Notes: a model not told the origin generated them from the letters alone. Positions 33,355 through 42,090 are shown, counted from the stretch's first letter. The stretch is 64,000 nt of DNA from an uncultured Lachnospiraceae bacterium (GCA_949740535.1 CATJHO010000115.1:31368-95367), one strand, 5' to 3'. Program-made: numbers and translations.

Positions 33355-34768
33355 AGGGTTTATTACATATTTAAAAAGTCTGAAGTTCCGAATCTTTTTC
33401 GTACTGCTGCTGGCAGGCTGGCTTCCCATGGTGATTGTGGCAGGCGGGGTTCTGGACAGCTATCGGGAACGGGCCATTACCGTCCGGGGGACAGATGTGC
33501 AGAACCAGTGCCGCATTTTGTCCAACCAGCTGGTAAGTTATAATTACTTAAAGGATCCGTCCTCAGAACTGATCAGCGGAGAACTGACCCAGCTTTCCAA
33601 TCTGTACGACGGACGCTTCATTGTGATCGATGAGAATTTTAAGGTAATCCGGGATACTTACGGCCTGATTGAGGGGAAGCTGGTGGTGTCGGAGGAGGTA
33701 ATCCGGTGCTTTAAAGGGGAAACCACCAATCAGCTTTCCAACAAGCGTTACATTGAGATGACGATTCCCATTCAGGAAGCGGAATCCCAGCGGATCATGG
33801 GTGTGCTGCTGGTGAGCGTGTCCACAGACAGCATCTGGGATAACTATGAGGTTCTGGCGGGAAATGCCCGGATCTTTATTCTGATCTGCGGCGCGATTAT
33901 TTTAACCTGCGCAGTGCTGCTGGCTTATTTTCTGGACCGTCCCTTTAACCGTATGATTGGCTCTCTTCAGGAGATTTCGGAGGGGCATTCCACGGATGAT
34001 CTGAAGATAAGGACTTATACAGAGACAGAGCGGATTTCTCAGGAATTTAATAAGATCGTGAACCAGATGCGGGTGCTGGACGAATCCCGGCAGGAATTTG
34101 TATCCAACGTGTCCCATGAGCTGAAGACGCCGCTGACGTCCATGAAGGTGCTGGCGGATTCTCTGTTGTCCCAGGAAGAGGCTCCGGTAGAGCTTTATAA
34201 GGAATTTATGGGGGATATAGCGGAGGAGATTGAGCGGGAGAACAAGATTATTACAGATCTGCTGTCCCTGGTAAAAATGGATAAAAAGGCGGCCAACCTG
34301 AATATTGAACCCGTAGATATCAATGATCTTCTGGAGCTGATTTTAAAACGGGTCCGGCCCATTGCATCCAAGAAGAATATTGAAATGGTACTGGAAAGCT
34401 TCCGCCCGGTGACAGCTGAGGTGGATTCCGGCCGTCTGACTCTGGCGTTCATTAATCTCATAGAAAATGCGGTAAAATATAACAAGGAGAACGGATGGGT
34501 CCATGTGTCTCTGGATGCGGATCACAAGTTCTTCTATGTCAAGGTAATGGATTCTGGTATGGGAATTCCGGAGGAATCCCTGGATTATGTGTTTGAGCGT
34601 TTTTACCGGGTGGACAAGTCCCATTCCAATGAAATCGATGGAACAGGTCTGGGCCTGGCCATCACCAAGAGCGCCATACTGGTACACAAAGGAGCGGTGA
34701 AAGTGTCCAGCCATGTGGGGGAAGGGACTACCTTTTCGGTGCGCATACCGCTGAACTATATAGCATAG
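33311..34768 (+). CDS. Sensor histidine kinase, partner of the adjacent response regulator
   Basis: 485 residues if started at ATG 33311, which overlaps the regulator gene by 44 bases and has no good ribosome-binding site; the true start may be a non-ATG codon closer to the membrane helix (FRIFFVLLLAGWLPMVIVAGG). The layout is helix 1, an outside sensor domain of about 140 residues, helix 2 (FILICGAIILTCAVLLAYFL), HAMP, HisKA with phospho-His269 in SNVSHELKTPLTSM, and an ATPase domain with N-box, DSGMGIPEESLDYVFERFYR and GTGLGLAI. It is followed by a GerMN lipoprotein gene. Confidence 0.93.
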   Translation: MFTQSGEWAIISRHRGFITYLKSLKFRIFFVLLLAGWLPMVIVAGGVLDSYRERAITVRGTDVQNQCRILSNQLVSYNYLKDPSSELISGELTQLSNLYDGRFIVIDENFKVIRDTYGLIEGKLVVSEEVIRCFKGETTNQLSNKRYIEMTIPIQEAESQRIMGVLLVSVSTDSIWDNYEVLAGNARIFILICGAIILTCAVLLAYFLDRPFNRMIGSLQEISEGHSTDDLKIRTYTETERISQEFNKIVNQMRVLDESRQEFVSNVSHELKTPLTSMKVLADSLLSQEEAPVELYKEFMGDIAEEIERENKIITDLLSLVKMDKKAANLNIEPVDINDLLELILKRVRPIASKKNIEMVLESFRPVTAEVDSGRLTLAFINLIENAVKYNKENGWVHVSLDADHKFFYVKVMDSGMGIPEESLDYVFERFYRVDKSHSNEIDGTGLGLAITKSAILVHKGAVKVSSHVGEGTTFSVRIPLNYIA

Positions 34769-34812
34769 TAAAAACAGGAATGTGATGATGCTGCGTGCAA
34801 AACAGGAATAAT

Positions 34813-35754
34813 ATGAAAAAAAAGAATGGGATTCCGGCCATAGCTCTGGTTTTGTTTCTGTCAGCTTCCCTCTGGGGATGTCAGAGACAGAAGGAAGAGC
34901 CTGGGAAGCCGGAAGGATATCAGATTTATTACATTAACAAAGAAGAAACAGCGGTAGTCAGGGAGCCCTATGAACCAGAAGGCCAGACAACGGAAGAACT
35001 GCTGGATGAGCTACTGGCCTGTCTGAAGGAGAATCCGGCGGACGGGGAGGAAAAGCAGGCAGTTCCCGACAATGTATCGATCCTGGAGTATAAGCTGGAT
35101 AAGGGACAGCTGTCTCTGCGTTTTGACTCAGCTTATCTGGAAATGAATAAGTTCTATGAGATTCTCTGCCGTTCTGCGGTTGTGCGGACCCTGTGCCAGA
35201 TCCCGGAGGTGGAATATGTATCCTTTCTGGTAGGAGATATGCCTTTGATGGATTCCAACGAGACGCCGATCGGTCCTTTAAATGAGGAAAGCTTTGTGGA
35301 GAATGCCGGGGATGAGATCAATGCCTATACCATGGCCACGCTGCAGCTGTATTTTGCGAATGAGAAGGGAGATCAGCTGGTAGGAGAGCGGGTGGAGGTT
35401 TATTACAGCAGCAATATGTCGGTGGAGAAGCTGGTAGTAGAACGGCTGATCAAGGGGCCGATTACCAAGGATGCATATCCCGCCATTCCGCCGGAGACAA
35501 AGATTGTCAGTGTATCTACCAAGGATGGAATTTGTTATGTAAACTTGGATAAGGGATTCCTGGAGCAGGGGTATGATGTTCTGGAGATGATCCCCGTATA
35601 TTCCATTGTGAATTCTCTGACAGAGCTTCCGGGGATCAGCAAGGTGCAGATTCTGATTAACGGAGAGACCAACATAACGTATCAGGGAAGTATCCGCTTT
35701 GAAACCCTGTTTGAGCGGAATCTGGATTTAATATCCGAAGACAGTCTTTCCTGA
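34813..35754 (+). CDS. GerMN domain lipoprotein
   Basis: 313 residues from ATG 34813; CAGGAA lies close upstream and an in-frame GTG at 34795 is the alternative. The signal peptide ends LSASLWGC, a clear lipobox. Two GerMN-like halves follow (about residues 60-165 and 190-300), the second with VEKLVVERLIKGPITKDAYPAIPPETKIVSVS and CYVNLDKGF. GerM of Bacillus acts in sporulation and germination. A kinase followed by a GerMN lipoprotein also recalls MtrB-LpqB of Actinobacteria, where the lipoprotein modulates the kinase. It lies 44 bases after the kinase stop. Confidence 0.88.
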   Translation: MKKKNGIPAIALVLFLSASLWGCQRQKEEPGKPEGYQIYYINKEETAVVREPYEPEGQTTEELLDELLACLKENPADGEEKQAVPDNVSILEYKLDKGQLSLRFDSAYLEMNKFYEILCRSAVVRTLCQIPEVEYVSFLVGDMPLMDSNETPIGPLNEESFVENAGDEINAYTMATLQLYFANEKGDQLVGERVEVYYSSNMSVEKLVVERLIKGPITKDAYPAIPPETKIVSVSTKDGICYVNLDKGFLEQGYDVLEMIPVYSIVNSLTELPGISKVQILINGETNITYQGSIRFETLFERNLDLISEDSLS

Positions 35755-35817
35755 CGACAGGCGCCCCTGCCATGAGAGGGTAAGGGCAGTAACACAAATA
35801 TTATAAGGAAAATAAAT

Positions 35818-38106
35818 ATGATAAGAAAACGGCCGCTGTGCTTCTTTGCTCTGGCCGTGACGGCTCTGCTTCTGATTCTGCCTTCCGGTATCTGGATGAA
35901 GGATTTCATTTTGGAAGGCAGGATCCCGGCAGAGGGTCTTACGGGGAAAGTCATACGGATGGAACCCCGGACAGACGGACAGGCAGTTTATCTAAAACAT
36001 TCTTACCTTTCAGATAAAGGAATCATTCTTCTATACTTCGATGCCGAACAGTCTTTTTCCATCGGCAATACCATACGAATTGAGCCGCCTTACCGCATTT
36101 GGGAACCGGAGGCTCCTGCCAATCCGGGACAGTTTGATGCCCGGCTCTATTATCAGACACAGAACATAGTGCTTTTTGGCAGCGCAAGTAAGGCATCTCT
36201 GGTGGATGGCCGCATATTCTGGCCGGGAGAGCTTCTTGGCAGGCTGCGGAAGAATTTAAGCCTTCGCTGCAGCCGCTTGTTTGGAACAGAAAGCGGCGTG
36301 CTTCGGGCTGTGCTCTTAGGGGATAAAACAGCGCTTACGCCGGAGACAAAAGATATTTACCAGAAAAGCGGGATGTCCCATGTTCTGGCGATTTCCGGGC
36401 TTCACATTTCCATTGTGGGCATGAGCCTGTACAGGTTTCTGCGGAAACGAACATGTTCTTACATGGTTTCCGGCAGTGTGGGCATGGCGTTCGTGCTTCT
36501 GTACGGAGCAATGACTGGCATGAGCATTTCTACTGCCAGAGCTGTATCCATGTTTGGACTGGCCGTGACAGCAGATCTTCTGGGACGCAGCTATGATATG
36601 CTGACGGCGCTGGCTGTGTCGGGTCTTCTGCTTCTGCTGGAACAGCCTCTGTATGTACGCAGCGCTTCCTTTCTCCTCTCCTTTGGGGCAGTTCTGGGTG
36701 TGGGACTTCTCTATCCGGCGGTTCGAAGCCTTATCCCTCAGGGAGGCAGATGGGCGGATGCCCTTCTTGTAAGTCTTTCGATTCAATTAACAGCAATTCC
36801 TTTGATTCAATGGTTCTATTATGAATTTCCACTCTATTCTGTATGTTTAAATCTGCTGGTCATTCCCCTTATGGGACTGCTGATGCTCTGTGGTATCGGG
36901 GCTCTGGGCATGAGCTTTCTTTCCTGGCAGGCAGCAGGAATTCCGGCGTTTGTGTGCAGTTTGATTTTAAGGGTTTATGAGCGGCTGGGGCAGGAAACCC
37001 TCAGGCTTCCCTGGTCCGTGATTATCTGCGGGAAGCCCAAGCTCTGGCAGATACTTGTGTATTACGGAGGGCTTAGCGCTTTCGTGTTTTGGCGAAGCCA
37101 TGTAAAGGAGAAGGAGAAGTGGGAGCTGTGTCTTCGGACGGCGGAAGGAAGAGACAGGGAGGAAGAGAAGCAGGAAGAAGCCCAAAAGGATAAGAAGGGG
37201 CAGAAGGAGAAAGAGCGTAAGAAAGACAGAGAGAGAAAAAGCCTCCTGCGTGAAAGATACATCGGCACGGGAGTGATTGTGCTTCTGTGCATTTTCCTTC
37301 AGCTGCGCTTTGACAGAGGATTTGCTTTTACCATGCTGGATGTGGGGCAGGGAGATGGTTTATTTCTGCGGACAAAGGATGGAACCACCTGTCTCATTGA
37401 TGGGGGAAGCAGTGATGTAAAAGAGGTGGGGCGCTATCGGATTCTCCCCTTTTTAAAGCAGCAGGGAACAAAGAAGCTGGACTATGTGATTATTACCCAT
37501 ACAGACAGCGATCACATTTCCGGTATCCGGGAGCTGTTAGAGCAGGCAGGAGAGCCGGGCGGTATCCGGACAGGAACCCTTCTCCTTTCGGAACAGTCAG
37601 CAGAAGAGGAAGCAGGGAAGGAACTTTGTGAACTGGCAGAAAAAGGAGGTACGGCGGTGAAGACAATAGGAGCGGGAGCGCTTTTGGAAGACAAAAGTAC
37701 AAGGATTTCCTGCCTTCATCCTGCCAGGGGCAGCAGCTATGAGGATAAAAATGCGGGTTCTCTGGTTTTGCGTTTAACCTATGGGGATTTTTCCATGCTG
37801 TTGACCGGGGATTTGGAAGAAACAGGAGAAAGAAGCATTTTAGAGAATCAGGAAGAACTGAACTGCAGTATTTTAAAGGCGGGGCATCATGGATCCCGGT
37901 TTTCCACCACAGAGGAGTGGCTGGCGGCAGTGCGTCCGGCCCTGGCCCTGATCTCCTGCGGGCAGGATAATTCCTACGGCCATCCACATGCAGAGACCCT
38001 GGAGCGTCTGCGGGAAGCCGGCAGCCAGATCCTGCTGACGGCCGGACAGGGGGCTGTCACAGTGCACAGCGACGGACAGCGGTTCTGGGTGACGGGATTT
38101 CATTGA
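35818..38106 (+). CDS. comEC: ComEC/Rec2 family DNA-uptake channel protein
   Basis: 762 residues. The order is two N-terminal membrane segments with the DUF4131-like region, the Competence domain with about eight helices (residues 190-430, including MSHVLAISGLHISIVGMSLY and MTGMSISTARAV), a strongly charged Lys/Glu linker (about 440-480), one more helix and a metallo-beta-lactamase domain (FAFTMLDVGQGDGLFL; HTDSDH at 561-566). It carries single-stranded DNA across the membrane in transformation. Its stop overlaps the convergent holA gene by 7 bases. The length and motifs indicate an intact gene; whether the organism is transformable is unknown. Confidence 0.93.
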   Translation: MIRKRPLCFFALAVTALLLILPSGIWMKDFILEGRIPAEGLTGKVIRMEPRTDGQAVYLKHSYLSDKGIILLYFDAEQSFSIGNTIRIEPPYRIWEPEAPANPGQFDARLYYQTQNIVLFGSASKASLVDGRIFWPGELLGRLRKNLSLRCSRLFGTESGVLRAVLLGDKTALTPETKDIYQKSGMSHVLAISGLHISIVGMSLYRFLRKRTCSYMVSGSVGMAFVLLYGAMTGMSISTARAVSMFGLAVTADLLGRSYDMLTALAVSGLLLLLEQPLYVRSASFLLSFGAVLGVGLLYPAVRSLIPQGGRWADALLVSLSIQLTAIPLIQWFYYEFPLYSVCLNLLVIPLMGLLMLCGIGALGMSFLSWQAAGIPAFVCSLILRVYERLGQETLRLPWSVIICGKPKLWQILVYYGGLSAFVFWRSHVKEKEKWELCLRTAEGRDREEEKQEEAQKDKKGQKEKERKKDRERKSLLRERYIGTGVIVLLCIFLQLRFDRGFAFTMLDVGQGDGLFLRTKDGTTCLIDGGSSDVKEVGRYRILPFLKQQGTKKLDYVIITHTDSDHISGIRELLEQAGEPGGIRTGTLLLSEQSAEEEAGKELCELAEKGGTAVKTIGAGALLEDKSTRISCLHPARGSSYEDKNAGSLVLRLTYGDFSMLLTGDLEETGERSILENQEELNCSILKAGHHGSRFSTTEEWLAAVRPALALISCGQDNSYGHPHAETLERLREAGSQILLTAGQGAVTVHSDGQRFWVTGFH

Positions 38107-39086
38107 CTGCATGTCATAATCAGAAGCTCCACACTTAAGCGTTCTTCCATATGGCCCGTTTTGACTGCCTCCTCGGCATTTACACAGTCTCTGAGGGCAG
38201 TTTCCAGCTGTTCCAAAGTAAAACGTCCGGCCTGCTGCATATAGAGTCTGGTTACAAAGGGATGGAGCTGGGCCTTGGAAGCAATGGACGCCTGATCAAA
38301 GCCCGCTGCCATGAGGCTTTTCACCAGAAGAAGCTTCTGAAACTGGCGGCCGATCAGGGAAAGAATGGTCCTGGGAGATTTCTTAAGGGACAAGAGATCG
38401 TAGTAAAGATCCAAAGCCAATGTCTGCTTCTTCTCCGCAATAGCCCGGACCATATCAAAGATCCGATCCTCAATCTGGATGGTACAGACCGCCTCAATAT
38501 CCTGCCGGGTGATTTCCGCTCTTCCATAGGTGTAACAGATAAGCTTTTCCAGCTCAGCAGAGATATGAGCCATATCAAGGCCGGAGCGTTTCAGAAAAAG
38601 GTCCAGGGAAGAGCGGGAGATCTGTTTTCCCTCCCGCTTCAGGATTCCCAGAATCCATTTGGTGAGCACAGCTTCGCTCTGGGCGCCGAATTCCACAATC
38701 CGTCCTCTGGCCTTCACAGCTTTATAGAGACGGCTGGCCTTATTCACATGGCCGGTACCTTCTTCCACGAAGATGATACAGGCAGTGTCAGGCATGGAGG
38801 GCAGATAATCTGCCAGCAGATCACACTTATTTTTGAAGAATTCACTGTCCTCCACGAGAATCACCCGCCGTTCGGCAAAAAAGGGCAGAGTCTCAGCCAG
38901 ATCAATGATTTCTTCCGGCCGGATGCCCTTTCCCTGAAAACAGGAGATATTCATGGTATCCGCCGGATCCGCCAGGGCGTTCTTCAAGCGGTCCCGGTAC
39001 TGGAGACGCAGATAAGCCTCCTCTCCGTAGAGGAGATAGGCAGGTTTGAAACTTCCGTTTTTGATGTCTTCAGCCAGCATTTTCAT
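38100..39086 (-). CDS. holA: DNA polymerase III subunit delta
   Basis: 328 residues. The delta subunit opens the sliding clamp in the clamp-loader complex. Typical pieces are LLYGEEAYLRLQYRDRLK at the N-terminus, LPFFAERRVILVEDSEFFK, and the C-terminal ILSLIGRQFQKLLLVKSLM helical collar; the AAA+ fold lacks Walker motifs, as usual for delta. A TAGGAGA site lies 8 bases upstream of the ATG, and this site belongs to the first copy of the tandem repeat described below. It lies downstream of rpsT on the same strand, beyond the rpsT terminator. Confidence 0.92.
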   Translation of the reverse strand: MKMLAEDIKNGSFKPAYLLYGEEAYLRLQYRDRLKNALADPADTMNISCFQGKGIRPEEIIDLAETLPFFAERRVILVEDSEFFKNKCDLLADYLPSMPDTACIIFVEEGTGHVNKASRLYKAVKARGRIVEFGAQSEAVLTKWILGILKREGKQISRSSLDLFLKRSGLDMAHISAELEKLICYTYGRAEITRQDIEAVCTIQIEDRIFDMVRAIAEKKQTLALDLYYDLLSLKKSPRTILSLIGRQFQKLLLVKSLMAAGFDQASIASKAQLHPFVTRLYMQQAGRFTLEQLETALRDCVNAEEAVKTGHMEERLSVELLIMTCSQ

Positions 39087-39093
39087 GGTGTGT

Positions 39094-39154
39094 CTCCTAT
39101 TCGAAGCGCCGGACCGCAGGCAGCACTGGCTGCCAATTTCCTATGCGGACCGTG
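39094..39154. repeat. 61-bp repeat, copy A (holA-proximal)
   Basis: Matches copy B at 56 of 61 positions by my count. It begins CTCCTATTCG, contains an internal hairpin GGCAGC-ACTG-GCTGCC, and ends TATGCGGACCGTG. On the minus strand its end supplies the TAGGAG ribosome-binding site of holA. Four of the five differences to copy B fall in the hairpin loop region, as expected if the stem is kept. Confidence 0.85.
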
Positions 39155-39161
39155 ATAAAAT

Positions 39162-39191
39162 CGAATAGGAGGAGCTATACCCTCCTATTCG
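39162..39191. repeat. 11-bp inverted repeat between the two 61-bp copies
   Basis: CGAATAGGAGG (39162-39172) pairs with CCTCCTATTCG (39181-39191) over an 8-nt loop. The right arm is the start of copy B, and the left arm can also pair with the start of copy A (39094-39103), so alternative folds exist. Confidence 0.7.
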
Positions 39192-39242
39192 GAGCGCCGG
39201 ACCGCAGGCAGTGTTAGCTGCCAATTTCCTATGCGGACCGTG
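39182..39242. repeat. 61-bp repeat, copy B (rpsT-proximal)
   Basis: Second copy, with hairpin GGCAG-TGTTAG-CTGCC in place of that in copy A. It lies just past the rpsT terminator on the minus strand. No ORF or protein motif is visible in either copy. Confidence 0.85.
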
Positions 39243-39247
39243 TGCAT

Positions 39248-39280
39248 AAAAAAGATGCCCAACTGACGGTATTGGACATC
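39248..39280 (-). terminator. rpsT terminator
   Basis: On the minus strand GATGTCCAA (39280-39272) pairs with TTGGGCATC (39262-39254), one G-U pair, and is followed by six T. Confidence 0.75.
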
Positions 39281-39295
39281 CTTCTGATTTCATTT

Positions 39296-39559
39296 CTATG
39301 CGATACTGTTTACAGCCTTAGTCAGGCGGGAAATCTTTCTGGAAGTTGTTTTCTTGTGGTAAACTCCCTTGGATGTCGCCTTGCTCATGGTTGCGATGGC
39401 AGCTCTTAAATGAGCTTTTGCAGCTTCTGCATCCTTTGCGGCAATGGCAGCGTCAACTTTCTTGATTGCTGTCTTAACCTCAGACTTAATGGCTTTGTTT
39501 CTGGCGGTTCTTGTCTCAGCTACCAGAATTCTCTTCTTTGCGGACTTAATATTAGCCAA
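39296..39559 (-). CDS. rpsT: 30S ribosomal protein S20
   Basis: 87 residues, normal for S20. I place the start at a TTG (39559-39557), because GGAGGTGT lies 5-12 bases before it on the minus strand and the protein then begins with the family sequence ANIKSAKKRI after Met; the upstream ATG at 39574 overlaps the ribosome-binding site. The body is Lys/Ala-rich and helical (NKAIKSEVKTAIKKVDAAIAAKD). It binds 16S rRNA early in 30S assembly. The opposite orientation to gpr is the same as in Bacillus. A strong promoter and a terminator frame the gene. Confidence 0.95.
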   Translation of the reverse strand: MANIKSAKKRILVAETRTARNKAIKSEVKTAIKKVDAAIAAKDAEAAKAHLRAAIATMSKATSKGVYHKKTTSRKISRLTKAVNSIA

Positions 39560-39688
39560 CCCGTACACCTCCAAATCATTTATTTCATGTTCATTTTACT
39601 TGATTTATCTGTACATGTTCTGTAAAAGCCGGACACGGACGTCTTAACAAAACATGCCGCTGTTTGGCTCATCCAAACATACTCATTT

Positions 39689-39717
39689 ATTTTATGCCAG
39701 GAAAGGTATTCTGTCAA
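39689..39717 (-). promoter_or_regulatory. rpsT promoter
   Basis: On the minus strand TTGACA (39717-39712), 17 bases, TAAAAT (39694-39689), giving a leader of about 120 nt before the TTG start. Confidence 0.75.
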
Positions 39718-39798
39718 TACATAATTCCCAAAAATATGAGAAAAATATAGTAAAAACAGAAGAATCACTGCATTCTGATACCAGGAGGAAGAAGAGAT

Positions 39799-40656
39799 AT
39801 GGAACGCTTTCAAGTTCGGACGGATTTAGCGCTGGAGGCCAGGGAAAGCTTCGAGGAGGACGGCGTAGAGATCCGCGGGGTAGCCATTGAGGAGACTTAT
39901 GATGAGGAGCGGGACATCCGGGTCACGCGGGTTTCCATTGAGACGGAAAACGGCGCCAGGGCCATGGGAAAGCCGGTGGGAACTTATCTTACTCTGGAAG
40001 CTCCCAGGCTTTCCGATCCGGATGAAGACTATCACCGGGAGGTTTCCAGACAGCTGGCGGAGGAACTTAAAAAGCTTCTGGGAACAGAAGAAGAAAAATC
40101 TGTGCTGGTGGTAGGGCTGGGCAACCGGGAGGTCACGCCGGACGCTCTGGGACCGGAGGCAGTAAATCACCTGATGATCACCCGTCATGTGGTGCGGGAA
40201 TACGGAAAGGTAGCTTTGGGAAAAGAGAAGGTTCATCTGGTAAGCGGCATTGTGCCGGGGGTTATGGCACAGACGGGTATGGAAACCTTTGAGATTATCA
40301 AGGGTATTATTGACGAGACACAGCCGGACGTGGTAGTAGCCATTGATGCTTTGGCGGCCAGAAGCACCAAGCGCCTGAACCGGACCATTCAGCTGTCAGA
40401 TGCGGGGATTCATCCAGGGTCCGGGGTGGGAAACCACCGGAACAGCCTGACCAAAGAAAGTCTGGGAATTCCTATTGTGGCGATCGGTGTTCCTACTGTG
40501 GTGGATGCAGCCACGATTATCTATGATGCCACCGGTGACCGCAATGCAGTTTCCCCCAATTTAAATGGAATGTTTGTGACGCCGAAGGATATTGATGAGA
40601 CCATCCGGCGGCTGAGCTTTACCATTTCCGAGGCTTTGAACATTGCACTGGCATAA
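39799..40656 (+). CDS. gpr: Spore germination protease GPR
   Basis: 285 residues. GPR degrades the small acid-soluble spore proteins during germination and is made as a zymogen in the forespore. The N-terminal FQVRTDLALEA resembles both the self-cleavage region and the SASP cleavage site; other blocks are VVGLGNREVTPDALGPEAV, GIVPGVMAQTGMET, VVVAIDALAARSTKRLNRTIQLSDAGIHPGSGVGNHR and GVPTVVDAATI. AGGAGGAAGAAG precedes ATG 39799. A forespore sigma-G promoter is expected but I could not place one with confidence. spoIIP follows 46 bases later. Confidence 0.95.
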   Translation: MERFQVRTDLALEARESFEEDGVEIRGVAIEETYDEERDIRVTRVSIETENGARAMGKPVGTYLTLEAPRLSDPDEDYHREVSRQLAEELKKLLGTEEEKSVLVVGLGNREVTPDALGPEAVNHLMITRHVVREYGKVALGKEKVHLVSGIVPGVMAQTGMETFEIIKGIIDETQPDVVVAIDALAARSTKRLNRTIQLSDAGIHPGSGVGNHRNSLTKESLGIPIVAIGVPTVVDAATIIYDATGDRNAVSPNLNGMFVTPKDIDETIRRLSFTISEALNIALA

Positions 40657-40702
40657 GGCAGTCTCACTCTGAATATATTGAAAAGAGTTGGAGTGATTGG
40701 GA

Positions 40703-41977
40703 ATGAGCCGTCTGCACAAGATATTAAATGGAATTGTTTGGGGAATCATTGGCATCCTGGGAGTTTATATTCTCGGCTACGGGGTAAAGGGGCAGTCTTT
40801 TGCAAAGGCTGCCTATGCTTGTGTGCGGGTGCTGGCCAATCAGGAGGGAAGCATCCAGCGGGCAGCGGAAAAAGCGCTGTATCCGGGCTTTGCCTTTCTG
40901 GCAGGAGAGCGGGAGCTTTCCTACAGTCTGGAGGAGTTTCTGCTTCGAAAGGCGGTGGGGGTATTTCCACTGTACTCCTTTTTGGATGAAAAGGAGATTT
41001 ATGAGACAGAAATTGAGAGCCAGGCGGCCTATGACATTCTGGTGGAGGGCGGCGCCCATGATGAAAATGAGATTGATGAGCGGACGGGAGAAGCCTTTGA
41101 CATAGCAGAGAAAATGGAAGAGGAAAATCTGCAGGCAGCCCATGAACAGGAGCTGGCGGCCCTGGAGCAGCAGAAAAGGGAGCAGACAGGGACGGAATAT
41201 TCCATGGAACAGCTGGCAGATTTTGATTTCCTGAAAAATAATTTTTACATTGTGGAAAACAATACAGATATCAGCGGGGATCTGTTGAACGCACAGACCC
41301 TTCTGAATATGGACCTGCGGATTGATCTGGATAACTCAAAGCCGCAGATTCTCATTTACCATACGCATTCCCAGGAGGGGTTTGTGGACTCTGTACCGGG
41401 AGACAACAGCACCACCATTGTAGGGGTGGGAGATTATCTGACAGAGCTTCTGGAAGATGTTTACGGATTTCATGTGATACATAATAAAAACGTCTATGAT
41501 TTTATTGATGGAAAACTGGATCGGAACCGGGCTTATGCCCTGGCGGAGGAGGATGTAAAACAGATACTTGAGGAGTATCCTTCCATAGAGGTGATTATCG
41601 ATCTCCACCGGGACGGTGTAAAGGAGGGAACCCATCTGGTCACAGAAGTGAACGGAAAGCCTGTTGCCCAGTTTATGTTCTTCAACGGTCTGAGCTACAG
41701 CAGGCGCAACGGAATTATCGATTATCTGCCCAATCCCTACATACAGGATAATCTGGCACTGTCCCTTCAGTTAAAGCTTGCTTCTGAGAAATATTATCCT
41801 GGGGTCAGCCGGAAGATTTATCTGAAGAGTCTCCGCTATAACCTGCATCTGCGGCCCAGAAGTCTTCTGGTGGAGGCGGGTGCGCAGACAAATACCCTGG
41901 AGGAAATGATGAATGCCATGGAACCGCTGGCCTTTGTGCTTAATGAGGTGCTGCGGGGCGGAGTGGTGGAGGAATAG
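40703..41977 (+). CDS. spoIIP: Stage II sporulation protein P
   Basis: 424 residues from ATG 40703; TGGAGTG (40688-40694) supports it. One N-terminal membrane helix (residues 7-25) anchors the protein, and a charged Glu-rich middle stretch (about 115-165) leads to the SpoIIP amidase/endopeptidase domain: ILIYHTHSQEGFVDSV with the zinc-binding His pair, VIIDLHRDGV, and PRSLLVEAGAQTNTLEEMMNAMEPLA near the end. It cuts septal peptidoglycan during engulfment with SpoIID and SpoIIM. Position after gpr and before lepA is the conserved Firmicutes order. Confidence 0.94.
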   Translation: MSRLHKILNGIVWGIIGILGVYILGYGVKGQSFAKAAYACVRVLANQEGSIQRAAEKALYPGFAFLAGERELSYSLEEFLLRKAVGVFPLYSFLDEKEIYETEIESQAAYDILVEGGAHDENEIDERTGEAFDIAEKMEEENLQAAHEQELAALEQQKREQTGTEYSMEQLADFDFLKNNFYIVENNTDISGDLLNAQTLLNMDLRIDLDNSKPQILIYHTHSQEGFVDSVPGDNSTTIVGVGDYLTELLEDVYGFHVIHNKNVYDFIDGKLDRNRAYALAEEDVKQILEEYPSIEVIIDLHRDGVKEGTHLVTEVNGKPVAQFMFFNGLSYSRRNGIIDYLPNPYIQDNLALSLQLKLASEKYYPGVSRKIYLKSLRYNLHLRPRSLLVEAGAQTNTLEEMMNAMEPLAFVLNEVLRGGVVEE

Positions 41978-41986
41978 CGAAACAAT

Positions 41987-42015
41987 TTTACATTTCTTCC
42001 TGTTTATGCTATACT
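41987..42015 (+). promoter_or_regulatory. lepA promoter (extended -10)
   Basis: TTTACA (41987-41992), 17 bases, TATACT (42010-42015) preceded by TGC. The predicted transcription start is near 42022, right at the first leader hairpin. Confidence 0.7.
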
Positions 42016-42023
42016 ACCCTCGA

Positions 42024-42090
42024 TTGACAAGGGATGCCCGAAATCCTTTGTCAGCCGGGGGATTTTTAGGTACGGAGAAAAATTTCCCCC
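42024..42090 (+). other. Two successive hairpins in the lepA leader
   Basis: TGACAAGGGAT (42025-42035) pairs with ATCCTTTGTCA (42043-42053), one G-U pair; then GGGGGATTTTT (42057-42067) pairs with AAAAATTTCCCCC (42078-42090) with a small bulge. They could stabilise the 5' end or attenuate transcription; neither is followed by a good T run. Confidence 0.5.

Noticed and set aside
38151..39155. Plus-strand ORF of 334 codons opposite holA
   Set aside because: Antisense of holA, which has all expected features; the ORF also runs through the repeat region.
39720..39798. Sigma-G promoter for gpr
   Set aside because: Sequences resembling a -10 are present but no pair of elements has the right spacing; not supported by eye.
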